From the NCBI RefSeq assembly GCF_001894885.1, contig NZ_BCXB01000014.1, forward strand, positions 1 to 64,000: a DNA stretch of 64,000 nucleotides, written 5' to 3'. Within the stretch, counting starts at the first letter, position 1; every line of letters begins with the position of its first letter. The DNA comes from Rhodococcus marinonascens NBRC 14363 (GTDB lineage Bacteria; Actinomycetota; Actinomycetes; Mycobacteriales; Mycobacteriaceae). Made by a program: the position numbers and the translations under genes. This document shows positions 8,974 through 16,602 of the stretch, one piece after another. Below the pieces are notes generated by a model, which made no database searches, was not told where the DNA came from, and saw nothing but the letters and a program-made list of their open reading frames with translations.

Positions 8974-8997
8974 CGATACATGACCGCACATGTGTCG
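8974..8997. promoter_or_regulatory. inverted repeat across the P450 start codon
   Basis: CGATACATG (8974-8982) and CATGTGTCG (8989-8997) match in 8 of 9 positions around a 6-base spacer. The left arm includes the ATG at 8980. A TTGACA hexamer lies at 8945-8950, although no well-spaced -10 box can be named. A repressor here, such as the TetR encoded downstream in the same operon, would block initiation of transcription or translation. Confidence 0.4.
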
Positions 8998-10200
8998 AGT
9001 GTCTCATTCGTGCCCAGATCCGGAGAATCGTGGCGTGCCCCGTGGCAGATGTACGCCGACCTCCGCGATCACGATCCGGTCCATCACGTGATCCCAGGAC
9101 GCGAACCGGAAAACGACTACTGGGTGCTGTCCCGTTACGACGACGTCTATGCGGCGGCCCGCGATGCCGAGACGTTCTCCTCGGCGGCCGGACTCACCAC
9201 GACGTACGGTGAGTTGGAGAAGATCGGTATGCAGGACAATCCACCACTGGTGATGCTCGACCCACCCGCCCACACCGCGTTCCGGCGTCTGGTGGCGAAG
9301 GGATTCACGCCACGGCAGGTCACCGCCGTGGAACCGGACGTTCGGGCCTTCGTGGTGGAGCGAATCGAACAACTCCGCGAGGCCGGCGAGGGCGACGTGG
9401 TGAAGACGCTGTTCAAACCACTCCCCAGCATGGTCGTCGCGCACTATCTCGGCGTTCCCGAGGAAGATCGAGACCGATTCGACGGGTGGACGGAGGCCAT
9501 CGTCGCGGCCAACGCGCGGGGAAACACCCTCGACGCCAGCAGGGCGGTCACCGAACTGATGGGGTACTTCACCACCCTGATCGAGCGGCGGCGCACCGAT
9601 CCGGGAGACGACACGATTTCACACCTCGTCGCCGGAGGAATGGGTGCCGACGGTGACGTCAGTGGTCTGCTCTCCATCCTCGGTTTCGCATTCACGATGG
9701 TGACGGGCGGCAACGACACCACGACCGGAATGCTGGGCGGCTCGGTGCAGCTACTCACCCGACACCGCGACCAACGGCAGGTGCTGATCGACCACCCCGA
9801 GTTCATCGGTGACGCTGTCGAGGAACTGCTGCGCCTGACTTCTCCGGTCCAGGGACTCGCCCGCACCACGACGCGTGACGTAGAAATCGAGGGCGTCACC
9901 ATTCCGCGAGGCCGGAAGACCTTGCTGCTGTATGGTTCCGCGAACCGCGATCCCCGACGGTTCGGGGCCGACGCCGACGAATTGGACGTTAGCCGCAAAC
10001 CCACGCAGATCCTCACATTCAGTCACGGAGTTCACCATTGCCTCGGAGCAGCCGCCGCGCGAATGCAGGCACGGATAGCCCTGGAGGAATTGCTTACTCG
10101 GTGCCCCGACTTCACCGTGGATGTCGACGCCGTCGTCTACGCGGACGGTAACTACGTGCGCCGGCCTACGAGTGTCCCGTTCAGGGCAGGTGACACGTGA
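8980..10200 (+). CDS. cytochrome P450
   Basis: About 406 residues from the ATG at 8980; earlier ATGs at 8935 and 8962 are possible. The I-helix oxygen-binding motif appears as VTGGNDTTTG, the K-helix ExxR as EELLR, and the haem-binding loop as FSHGVHHCLG, with the axial cysteine near residue 354. This is a class I bacterial soluble P450 that takes electrons from a ferredoxin, but no ferredoxin or reductase gene is adjacent. The substrate cannot be read from sequence; the fold resembles mycobacterial CYPs acting on lipids or steroids. Its stop overlaps the next gene by four bases (GTGA), pairing it with a TetR regulator. Confidence 0.93.
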   Translation: MTAHVSSVSFVPRSGESWRAPWQMYADLRDHDPVHHVIPGREPENDYWVLSRYDDVYAAARDAETFSSAAGLTTTYGELEKIGMQDNPPLVMLDPPAHTAFRRLVAKGFTPRQVTAVEPDVRAFVVERIEQLREAGEGDVVKTLFKPLPSMVVAHYLGVPEEDRDRFDGWTEAIVAANARGNTLDASRAVTELMGYFTTLIERRRTDPGDDTISHLVAGGMGADGDVSGLLSILGFAFTMVTGGNDTTTGMLGGSVQLLTRHRDQRQVLIDHPEFIGDAVEELLRLTSPVQGLARTTTRDVEIEGVTIPRGRKTLLLYGSANRDPRRFGADADELDVSRKPTQILTFSHGVHHCLGAAAARMQARIALEELLTRCPDFTVDVDAVVYADGNYVRRPTSVPFRAGDT

Positions 10201-10847
10201 CCGCAGACTGGATGCGCGACGAACGTCCCCGTCTCGCCGCCGAACGAATCCTCGACGTCGCGGCTCAGTTGTATGCCGCAAACGGCATCGCCGCCGTGGG
10301 TATGGCCGAGGTCGCGCGCGCGGCCGGATGTTCTCGCGCCACCCTGTACCGATATTTCGACGGCCGGCAGGCATTGCAACTGGCGTTCGTGCAACGTGAA
10401 GCCCGACGCATCGGCGCACTCGTCGCAGACTCGGTAGTCGTCGGCGACCCGAAGAACACGGTCGTCGGCGACCCGAAGAACACGGTCGTCGGCGACCCGA
10501 AGAACACGGTCGTCGGCGACCCGAAGGTCATGGTCGTCGACGCGATGCTGACGGCGATCCGCTTGGTACGGGCCGACCCTACCCTCACCGCCTGGTTCCA
10601 ACTGGGCGACTCCGGACTGGCAGCGCAGATCGCACACTCGTCGGGGGTAATCGAATCCCTGGGCGCCGCCTTCCTGGGACGGTCGAGGTTCACCGGGGAG
10701 GAGACCGCCCGGAGGGCACGGTGGCTCGTCCGGATCATCGTCTCTCTACTCACCGTCCCAGGCATCGACGACGCCGACGAAAGGACCATGCTCGAACAGT
10801 TCGTCGCGCCCGTCCTCGCAGCGCCCATTGGCGCCGAACGACCCTGA
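10197..10847 (+). CDS. TetR-family regulator with an internal octapeptide repeat, coupled to the P450
   Basis: 216 residues from a GTG overlapping the P450 stop. The helix-turn-helix lies at about residues 12-60 (QLYAANGIAAVGMAEVARAA, then CSRATLYRYFDGRQAL). Directly after it, at residues 81-110, the protein carries three and a partial fourth copy of VVGDPKNT, encoded by a 24-bp tandem array. The remainder is a short helical ligand domain. The repeat probably forms a flexible linker between the DNA-binding and effector domains. Coupling to the P450 suggests it controls that gene, perhaps through the inverted repeat at 8974-8997. Confidence 0.88.
   Translation: MTADWMRDERPRLAAERILDVAAQLYAANGIAAVGMAEVARAAGCSRATLYRYFDGRQALQLAFVQREARRIGALVADSVVVGDPKNTVVGDPKNTVVGDPKNTVVGDPKVMVVDAMLTAIRLVRADPTLTAWFQLGDSGLAAQIAHSSGVIESLGAAFLGRSRFTGEETARRARWLVRIIVSLLTVPGIDDADERTMLEQFVAPVLAAPIGAERP
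10437..10526 (+). repeat. 24-bp in-frame minisatellite inside the TetR gene
   Basis: Three identical 24-bp units (10437-10460, 10461-10484, 10485-10508) and a fourth matching for 18 bp (10509-10526). Each full unit encodes VVGDPKNT. The unit length is a multiple of three, so gain or loss of copies would keep the frame. Confidence 0.95.
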
Positions 10848-10870
10848 CCACCCACGCCCGCCGAAAGGAT

Positions 10871-10896
10871 CGGGACACTGTTGGCGATAAGTCCCG
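10871..10896. terminator. weak hairpin between convergent TetR and egtD
   Basis: CGGGAC (10871-10876) pairs with GTCCCG (10891-10896) across a 14-base loop in the 53-base gap between the convergent genes. It is short and lacks a T-run, so the terminator call is tentative. Confidence 0.3.
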
Positions 10897-10900
10897 TCGC

Positions 10901-11875
10901 TCAGTTCCGCGCGGCGCACACCAGCGCGAAGCGCTCGTCGGGGTCCCGCCACGTGCGTTCAATGCCGAATCCCGCATCCGTCAACTCCTTCCGGATGCCC
11001 TCGAGGGTGAACTTGGCCGAGATCTCGGTCCGCAACTGCTCCCCCGCGCTGAACTCGATGTCGAGATCCAATTCCTCGATCCGAACCGATATCGCACACG
11101 CGGCTTCAAGTCGCATCTCGATCCACTCGTTGTCGGCGTCCCACAACGCGACGTGCCGAAAGTTCTCCAAGGGGAAATCGGCGCCCAGTTGCGCGTTGAG
11201 CACCCGCAACACGTTGAGGTTGAATTTCGCCGTCACCCCGGCGGCGTCATCGTATGCGGGCACAAGGACTGCCGGGTCGGTGACCAGTCCGACTCCGAGG
11301 AGGAGGTGCTCACCCGTCTCGAGTACGTCTGCGATCCTGGAGAGGAATTCCGCGCGCTCGGCGGGCACCAAGTTTCCGAGGGTGCCGCCGAGAAACGCGA
11401 TCATGCGCCGTCCTCCGCGCGGAAGGTGGTGCAGAGACTCCGTGAAGTCACTGACGACACCGCGAACGGTCAGATTCGGGAACTCCGCGCCGATCTGCTC
11501 TGCAGCACCCTCGAGCGCCGACACCGAGACATCCTGCGGTACATACGTATGGAGAGTTCCGTGACCGGTCCCTGCATCGAGTAGGAGTCGCGTCTTCTCC
11601 GAAGACCCCGATCCGAGTTCCACGAGAATCTCCGGTGACGCCACGTCGGCGATTTCTCCGGAGAAGCGCCTGAGCAGTTCCCGTTCGGTGCGCGTCGGGA
11701 AGTATTCGGGCAATTCCGTGATCTGCTCGAACAACTCACTCCCGTGAGCATCGTAGAAGTATTTTGGGGGGAGCCACTTCGGGTTCGACGTCAGCCCTGC
11801 GCCGGCGTCCTTCCGCAACGCGGCCCTCAACTGCTCGGGCTGCAAGTACACATCGAGCGGCGGTGTAGTAGTCAT
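10901..11875 (-). CDS. egtD: L-histidine N-alpha-methyltransferase EgtD (ergothioneine biosynthesis)
   Basis: EgtD trimethylates histidine with S-adenosylmethionine to hercynine, the first committed step of ergothioneine synthesis. The 324-residue protein shows the family start LTSNPKWLPPKYFYDAHGS, LFEQITELPEYFPTRTE, the SAM loop ELGSGSSEKTRLLL and the GGTLGNL motif. The ATG at 11875 overlaps the egtC stop by four bases; the longer frame upstream is antisense-like and rejected. It is the last gene of the minus-strand egtABCD operon. Confidence 0.96.
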   Translation of the reverse strand: MTTTPPLDVYLQPEQLRAALRKDAGAGLTSNPKWLPPKYFYDAHGSELFEQITELPEYFPTRTERELLRRFSGEIADVASPEILVELGSGSSEKTRLLLDAGTGHGTLHTYVPQDVSVSALEGAAEQIGAEFPNLTVRGVVSDFTESLHHLPRGGRRMIAFLGGTLGNLVPAERAEFLSRIADVLETGEHLLLGVGLVTDPAVLVPAYDDAAGVTAKFNLNVLRVLNAQLGADFPLENFRHVALWDADNEWIEMRLEAACAISVRIEELDLDIEFSAGEQLRTEISAKFTLEGIRKELTDAGFGIERTWRDPDERFALVCAARN

Positions 11876-12618
11876 GAAGATCCGATCTCGAGTGGTGTAA
11901 CGGTCAGGTGCCCAGGGCGCGCACTGACGAAATGGCGGTCCGGAATCGATTGCCACGCAGGGTTGTCGTCGTAAGGTTCAGATGTCACGATGGCCCGTTC
12001 GTCGTCGACGAGCACCGACAACGAGTGGTACCAGGTGGTAGCCCACAGTTCACGGCCGTTCCCCAGCAGCAGGTTCAATCGCGAGTCCGGGGCCACCGCG
12101 TGAACCGCGCGCACCAGCGAGATCATCGCCTTCTCGGGATCCTGCTCCGCGAGAGCGCCGCGCAGCAACGCCCAGAGCGCCGCCGAATCTGTCGGCGCCT
12201 CGAGTTGAAGAAGATCGGTCACGGGCATGTCAGCGGCGAGTTCCCCTAGGGACTCCGGCCATCCGCCCACGACCCCATTGTGACTGAACGCCCAAACTTC
12301 GTCCGAGAACGGTGCACACGCCGTGCGCTGCACCGGCATACCTACCGTCGCCGAACGTACGGCAGCAACGACAGCACCGGAGCGAATGCCCGGCAACGTC
12401 TCTCGTAGGGCGGAATCAGACCAGAGTGGCTGATCACTGCGGTAGCGCGAAAATCCTTCGACTCCCCACCACCCCACACCAAACCCGTCCGCGTTGATCG
12501 TTCCGCCGCCCCGCATGTCGCGGGGCGCAAACGACTGATGCAACAGCGAGTTCTCACCTCGGACCAGGAGGTCGCCTACTGATTGTTCCGGCCCCAGATA
12601 GGCCAGGTGTCGGCACAT
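11872..12618 (-). CDS. egtC: gamma-glutamyl-hercynylcysteine sulfoxide hydrolase EgtC
   Basis: A class II glutamine-amidotransferase-like hydrolase of 248 residues that removes the gamma-glutamyl group from gamma-Glu-hercynylcysteine sulfoxide. The start ATG at 12618 places cysteine at position 2 (MCRHLAYLG), as needed for the N-terminal nucleophile after methionine removal. Other family segments are GGGTINADGFGVGWW and FSHNGVVGGWPESL. One base separates its start from the egtB stop, and its own stop overlaps the egtD start, so translation is tightly coupled. Confidence 0.96.
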   Translation of the reverse strand: MCRHLAYLGPEQSVGDLLVRGENSLLHQSFAPRDMRGGGTINADGFGVGWWGVEGFSRYRSDQPLWSDSALRETLPGIRSGAVVAAVRSATVGMPVQRTACAPFSDEVWAFSHNGVVGGWPESLGELAADMPVTDLLQLEAPTDSAALWALLRGALAEQDPEKAMISLVRAVHAVAPDSRLNLLLGNGRELWATTWYHSLSVLVDDERAIVTSEPYDDNPAWQSIPDRHFVSARPGHLTVTPLEIGSS

Positions 12619-12619
12619 C

Positions 12620-13924
12620 TCAGCGGTCGACCCCCGGAAGATCACGGGCGCAGCGGAATCCGCAAAAAATTTGCCGGCGGATCGGGTGGTCCCAGTTACG
12701 GAACGTGCTGCGGCACGCTACCGGGTCGGTGCCGAACGAACCGCCGCGTAGGACGCGATAGTCGCCGCCGTAGAAAACCTCGGAATACTCGCGGTACGGG
12801 AACGCCGCGAAACCCGGATAGGGTGTGAACGACGACGACGTCCATTCCCAGACATCGCCGATCAGTTGATGGACGCCGAGTGGGGACGCGCCCGACGGAT
12901 ATGCGCCGACCACGGCCGGACCGAGGTGCCGCTGCCCGAGATTCGCGAGAGATTTGTCGGGTTCATCGTCACCCCAGGGGTATCGGCGTGACCGGCCAGT
13001 AAACGGATCCCAACGTGCCGCCTTCTCCCACTCGCCTTCCGTCGGCAGACGCTTGCCGTCCCAACGCGCGAACGCCTCGGCCTCGAAGAAACAGACGTGT
13101 AGTACCGGTTCCTGGAAATGGAGTGGTTCGACGACCCCGAATTTGCGTCGCCACCAGGTTCCGCACCCGTCGTGCTCCCAGAACTGCGGAGCCTCCAACC
13201 CCACCTCGAGCCGATGCGCCCATCCTCGTTCACTCCACAGTTCTGGGCGCCGGTAACCGCCGTCATCGATGAACTCGAAATATCGGCCATTGGTGACCGG
13301 GGCGGCATCGATCACGAACGCCGGAACGTTCACGGGATGCGCGGGGCGCTCGTTGTCGAGGGCCCACGGATCGTCCGAAGTACCCATGGTGAACTCGCCG
13401 ACGGGAATCACCACTTCGTCCTCGGCTATCGCTGCTCCGACACGCGGTGCATTCTCAGCAGTCAACACCGCTGCGCCGGACCGTAGTTGATGGGTGGCAA
13501 GCATCGTTTCGGCGTGCTGCTGCTCATGCTGGGCGATCATGCCGAAGGCAAATCCGTTCTCCTCGAGCCGCCGCCCACGGAAGGTGCTGCTGTCGAGAAT
13601 GTTCCACGTCTTGTCGCGAACCGTACGTACGTATTTCCTGGCTTCGTCCGGGTCGAGTAGCGGCAACGACGGCCGCGTGTTCCTCGAATGTTTGAATGCG
13701 TCATACAATTCGTCGATATCGTGGCGAATCGGCTCGAGGCCTCCGACGTCGCGGACGAGCCACAACTCCTCTTGATTGCCGATGTGCGCCAGATCCCATA
13801 CGAGCGGACTCATCAAAGGTGAATGCTGAGCCACGAGTTCCGCCGCGTCCACGCAATCCGTCAGCCCGTCGGTGCGCGCACGTGCCCGCGTCAGCACGGT
13901 CTCGATCTTCTCGCGGGTGCCCAT
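12620..13924 (-). CDS. egtB: hercynine oxygenase EgtB (iron-dependent sulfoxide synthase)
   Basis: EgtB couples hercynine and gamma-glutamylcysteine with oxygen, forming the C-S bond of ergothioneine. The 434-residue protein has the N-terminal DinB-like domain with metal-ligand histidines (WDLAHIGNQEELWL, then HEQQHAETML) and a C-terminal formylglycine-generating-enzyme-like domain (FTMGT, RPAHPVNVPAF, GGSFGTDP, FRNWDHPIRRQIFCGFRCAR). The ATG at 13924 shares a base with the egtA stop. The neighbouring egtA and egtC supply and process its gamma-glutamylcysteine-derived substrate. Confidence 0.96.
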   Translation of the reverse strand: MGTREKIETVLTRARARTDGLTDCVDAAELVAQHSPLMSPLVWDLAHIGNQEELWLVRDVGGLEPIRHDIDELYDAFKHSRNTRPSLPLLDPDEARKYVRTVRDKTWNILDSSTFRGRRLEENGFAFGMIAQHEQQHAETMLATHQLRSGAAVLTAENAPRVGAAIAEDEVVIPVGEFTMGTSDDPWALDNERPAHPVNVPAFVIDAAPVTNGRYFEFIDDGGYRRPELWSERGWAHRLEVGLEAPQFWEHDGCGTWWRRKFGVVEPLHFQEPVLHVCFFEAEAFARWDGKRLPTEGEWEKAARWDPFTGRSRRYPWGDDEPDKSLANLGQRHLGPAVVGAYPSGASPLGVHQLIGDVWEWTSSSFTPYPGFAAFPYREYSEVFYGGDYRVLRGGSFGTDPVACRSTFRNWDHPIRRQIFCGFRCARDLPGVDR

Positions 13925-15138
13925 CAGTATTCCTCTCCCGGGGCCAAGCCCCGGCAACATCGTTCGGCTGCGGCGTCGAGCAGTCTGACGAACTCAGGGT
14001 CGGGCGCGTACGATGCCGCTAGCGACAGCAACGCTGTTGCTGCAGAGCGTAAGTCAAGGTCTCCAAGGCCGAATTCTGCCGCGTCCCGCCAGCGATCCGC
14101 AGTAGGTAGGGCCGCGCCGAGCGCCTCTGCCATCACTCCCGGACCCGAAAGCAACGCATCGATAGCCGCAATCGGAACCCGCCACAGATCACCCGGTTGC
14201 GCGTCGAGGTAGCGCACCTCGAGGTGGCCCGCGGCCCGAACAGGCGGGAACAGCGTGGTGAGGTGGTAATCGAGGTCGGCTGACGTCGGTTGCCCGACCA
14301 TCTCGCCCAGCGCCCCGTCCACCCAGTCCCCGAATGTCGCATCGTCCGGGGGCGCCCAATCTTCCCCGTCGTTGTATACGGACAGCAGTGGCGCATCCAG
14401 TACCCATGCCGCATAGTCGGCACTGCGCGGAGTACCTGCGGTACGGGGTGCATCGAGTTCGAGCCACGTACGCATTCGCTGCGACGCCCACTGCCCGTCA
14501 GGTATCCCGAACAGTCGCGTCGAACATGCGAAGGCTGCGACCAGCGCAGGCCCGATTGTGTACAGCAAGCGCCACCGTTCTTCCACTGCGGCCGCATCGG
14601 CGCCTGCGTCGACGCTGATCTGCGTTGCCGCGGTGTTGCACATCATCAACTTCCCAAAAGGCCCGATTCTGGCGAAGCGTGATTCCATGGCAGAGTATCG
14701 CGGCGACTGCAGAAGTCGCTGGGCAGGCCGACGGCCATCCGCGGCCTCGGACGCCATGAGGATCGATTTGGATGACAACAGGCCTGCGAGAACCGCATGA
14801 TCGGCGGCGAGATAGTCGCACAGCTCACGTGCGGAGCGACAGGGAGCGCTGGACAATTCGATCTGTCCGCCGGGTTCGACCGTGACGGCGCTGCCACCCG
14901 GGAGAGGCTGAGCAGGAGAAGTGGGATCGATGGTTCGGGGAGTGTGTGGTCCGAGTGCTGCGGCCAGCGACACAAGGCCGGGGCGCAGGTAATCCGGGGG
15001 TTGCGCGGTGAGCCACTCCAATTCCGCGCCGATCAACTGCGGTGGACCCAGTTTGAAGCACACACCACCGAGATACGCCTCTGCCGCCGGTCTAGAAGTG
15101 AGGCAGGTTCGCTCAACCGACTGAATTGCCGTACGCAT
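13924..15138 (-). CDS. egtA: glutamate-cysteine ligase EgtA
   Basis: EgtA makes gamma-glutamylcysteine from glutamate and cysteine, the sulfur donor for EgtB. The 404-residue protein has the GCS2-like features IGAELEWLT near the start, VTVEPGGQIELSSAP, MMCNTAATQISVDAG and LEVRYLDAQPGDLWRVPIA. The ATG at 15138 follows a strong GGGGGAGG ribosome-binding site. It is the first gene of the minus-strand egtABCD operon and is divergent from the egtE-like gene; the 170 bases between them hold a dyad and three direct repeats. Confidence 0.95.
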   Translation of the reverse strand: MRTAIQSVERTCLTSRPAAEAYLGGVCFKLGPPQLIGAELEWLTAQPPDYLRPGLVSLAAALGPHTPRTIDPTSPAQPLPGGSAVTVEPGGQIELSSAPCRSARELCDYLAADHAVLAGLLSSKSILMASEAADGRRPAQRLLQSPRYSAMESRFARIGPFGKLMMCNTAATQISVDAGADAAAVEERWRLLYTIGPALVAAFACSTRLFGIPDGQWASQRMRTWLELDAPRTAGTPRSADYAAWVLDAPLLSVYNDGEDWAPPDDATFGDWVDGALGEMVGQPTSADLDYHLTTLFPPVRAAGHLEVRYLDAQPGDLWRVPIAAIDALLSGPGVMAEALGAALPTADRWRDAAEFGLGDLDLRSAATALLSLAASYAPDPEFVRLLDAAAERCCRGLAPGEEY

Positions 15139-15161
15139 AGGACCTCCCCCTGGGGCGCCTG

Positions 15162-15179
15162 AATGTCTTTATCGACATT
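15162..15179. promoter_or_regulatory. dyad in the egtA/egtE-like divergent promoter region
   Basis: AATGTC (15162-15167) and GACATT (15174-15179) are perfect arms around a 6-base spacer, 24 bases upstream of the egtA start codon. A regulator binding here could control the operon; none is known from this sequence. Confidence 0.4.
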
Positions 15180-15246
15180 AGAGGTAGGCGCCGCTCGGTG
15201 CACGCTCCATCGGAATACTTTTCAAAACGGGAGGGTACCTTCGAGT

Positions 15247-15288
15247 CGATTCACCGCCCGGCGATTCACCGCACAACCGATTCACCGC
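15247..15288 (+). repeat. three direct repeats CGATTCACCGC before the egtE-like gene
   Basis: Copies lie at 15247-15257, 15262-15272 and 15278-15288, spaced 15 and 16 bases. They end 20 bases before the start codon, just ahead of the AGGGAGGT ribosome-binding site. They may be protein-binding sites in the leader or a small tandem duplication. Confidence 0.8.
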
Positions 15289-15307
15289 ACACAGGGAGGT
15301 ATCAGAC

Positions 15308-16483
15308 ATGCTCGACGTCGAGCAAGCGCGACGGGACACCCCCGGCTGTCTCGACAAGGTGTTCCTGGAAAGCGCGGGTTCCTCACTCCCACCCACGCAA
15401 GTCCTGGATGCGATGTTCGCGCACCTGCGCCGGGAGGCTGAGGTCGGCGGATACGTCGCGGCCATCGAACGGGCACAAGACATCGCCGGTGTGAAGACGT
15501 CCCTGGGCCGGTTGATCGGCGCGGACGCCGACAGCATCGCCTTGGCAGACGGCGCGACCACCGCCTGGAACAGATTTTTCCACGCCGTCCCCCTCCAGGC
15601 CGGCGACCGTGTACTGATCTCGGAGGTCGAGTACGCAAGCAACGCGATCGCAGTCCTGCAACGAGCCCACGCGGCGGGGGCGACGATCGACGTGATCCCG
15701 AGCGACCCCACCGGGCAGATCGACGTGGCCGCCCTGGCAAGACTCCTCGACGACCGCGTTCGCCTCGTCTCTCTCGTGCACGTGCCCACCAACGGCGGTC
15801 TGGTCAACCCCGTTCGCGAGGTGTCGGATCTGGCGCACGCTCACGGGGCGCTTGTGCTGCTCGACGCCTGCCAGTCCGTCGGCCAGATCGCGCTCGACGT
15901 GACCGAACTGGGCATCGACGCGCTCTCCGCTACCGGCCGCAAATGGCTGCGCGCGCCGCGGGGCACCGGGTTCCTTTACGTCCGCCCGGAACTGATCGCG
16001 GCTCTCGAACCCGCCTCTTTCGACCTGCACAGCGCCGAGTGGACCGCCGCCGACGCATACCGGCCGACCACCGACGCAAGCAAGTTCGAAACCTGGGAAT
16101 GCAGCGTCGCGGCACGCCTCGGGCTCGGCGTGGCCGTCGACTATCTCCTCGACCTCGGTCCGGCGGAGGTCGAAGCGGCCGTGTTGGCAGGCGCCGAGCA
16201 CATACGCTCTGGACTCGCCGCGATCACCGGTGTAACCGTGCGCGATCTCGGCGCCCACCGCTGCGGAATAGTGTCGTTCACCGTCGACGGCCTCGATCCG
16301 GCCGACGTCACCAAGCGGTTGGCGACACGGAACGTCACCGTCACGTCCAGCCTGCGCGGATCAACCTTGCTGGACATGAGCACTCGCGGGCTGGACTCCC
16401 TGGTGCGGGCGTCGCCGCACTATTTCTGCTCTCCGGACGACCTCGACCGATTCCTCGCGGAGGTGCGGACACTCACTGGATAG
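15308..16483 (+). CDS. egtE: class V aminotransferase-fold PLP enzyme, EgtE-like
   Basis: The 391-residue protein has the class V/cysteine-desulfurase fold: HLRREAEVGGYVAA near residue 40 (a segment shared with mycobacterial EgtE), LLDACQSVGQ with the PLP-contacting Asp and Gln, and SATGRKWLRAPRGTGFLYV with the PLP lysine. EgtE is the beta-lyase that releases ergothioneine from hercynylcysteine sulfoxide. In mycobacteria egtE follows egtD; here it is divergent from egtA, so the assignment rests on sequence resemblance and adjacency. An unrelated cysteine-desulfurase-like role is the alternative. A good AGGGAGGT site precedes the ATG. Confidence 0.75.
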   Translation: MLDVEQARRDTPGCLDKVFLESAGSSLPPTQVLDAMFAHLRREAEVGGYVAAIERAQDIAGVKTSLGRLIGADADSIALADGATTAWNRFFHAVPLQAGDRVLISEVEYASNAIAVLQRAHAAGATIDVIPSDPTGQIDVAALARLLDDRVRLVSLVHVPTNGGLVNPVREVSDLAHAHGALVLLDACQSVGQIALDVTELGIDALSATGRKWLRAPRGTGFLYVRPELIAALEPASFDLHSAEWTAADAYRPTTDASKFETWECSVAARLGLGVAVDYLLDLGPAEVEAAVLAGAEHIRSGLAAITGVTVRDLGAHRCGIVSFTVDGLDPADVTKRLATRNVTVTSSLRGSTLLDMSTRGLDSLVRASPHYFCSPDDLDRFLAEVRTLTG

Positions 16484-16602
16484 CGCAGTGGGCTCGGACT
16501 CACCCAGGCACCGCAATACGGGCTCACCGACGTGCGGCAAGTTACGGTCTGGGAGTAACCGCCGTCGCACTGCGTTTGTAATCGCCTGAGAGGACTCCGC
16601 CC

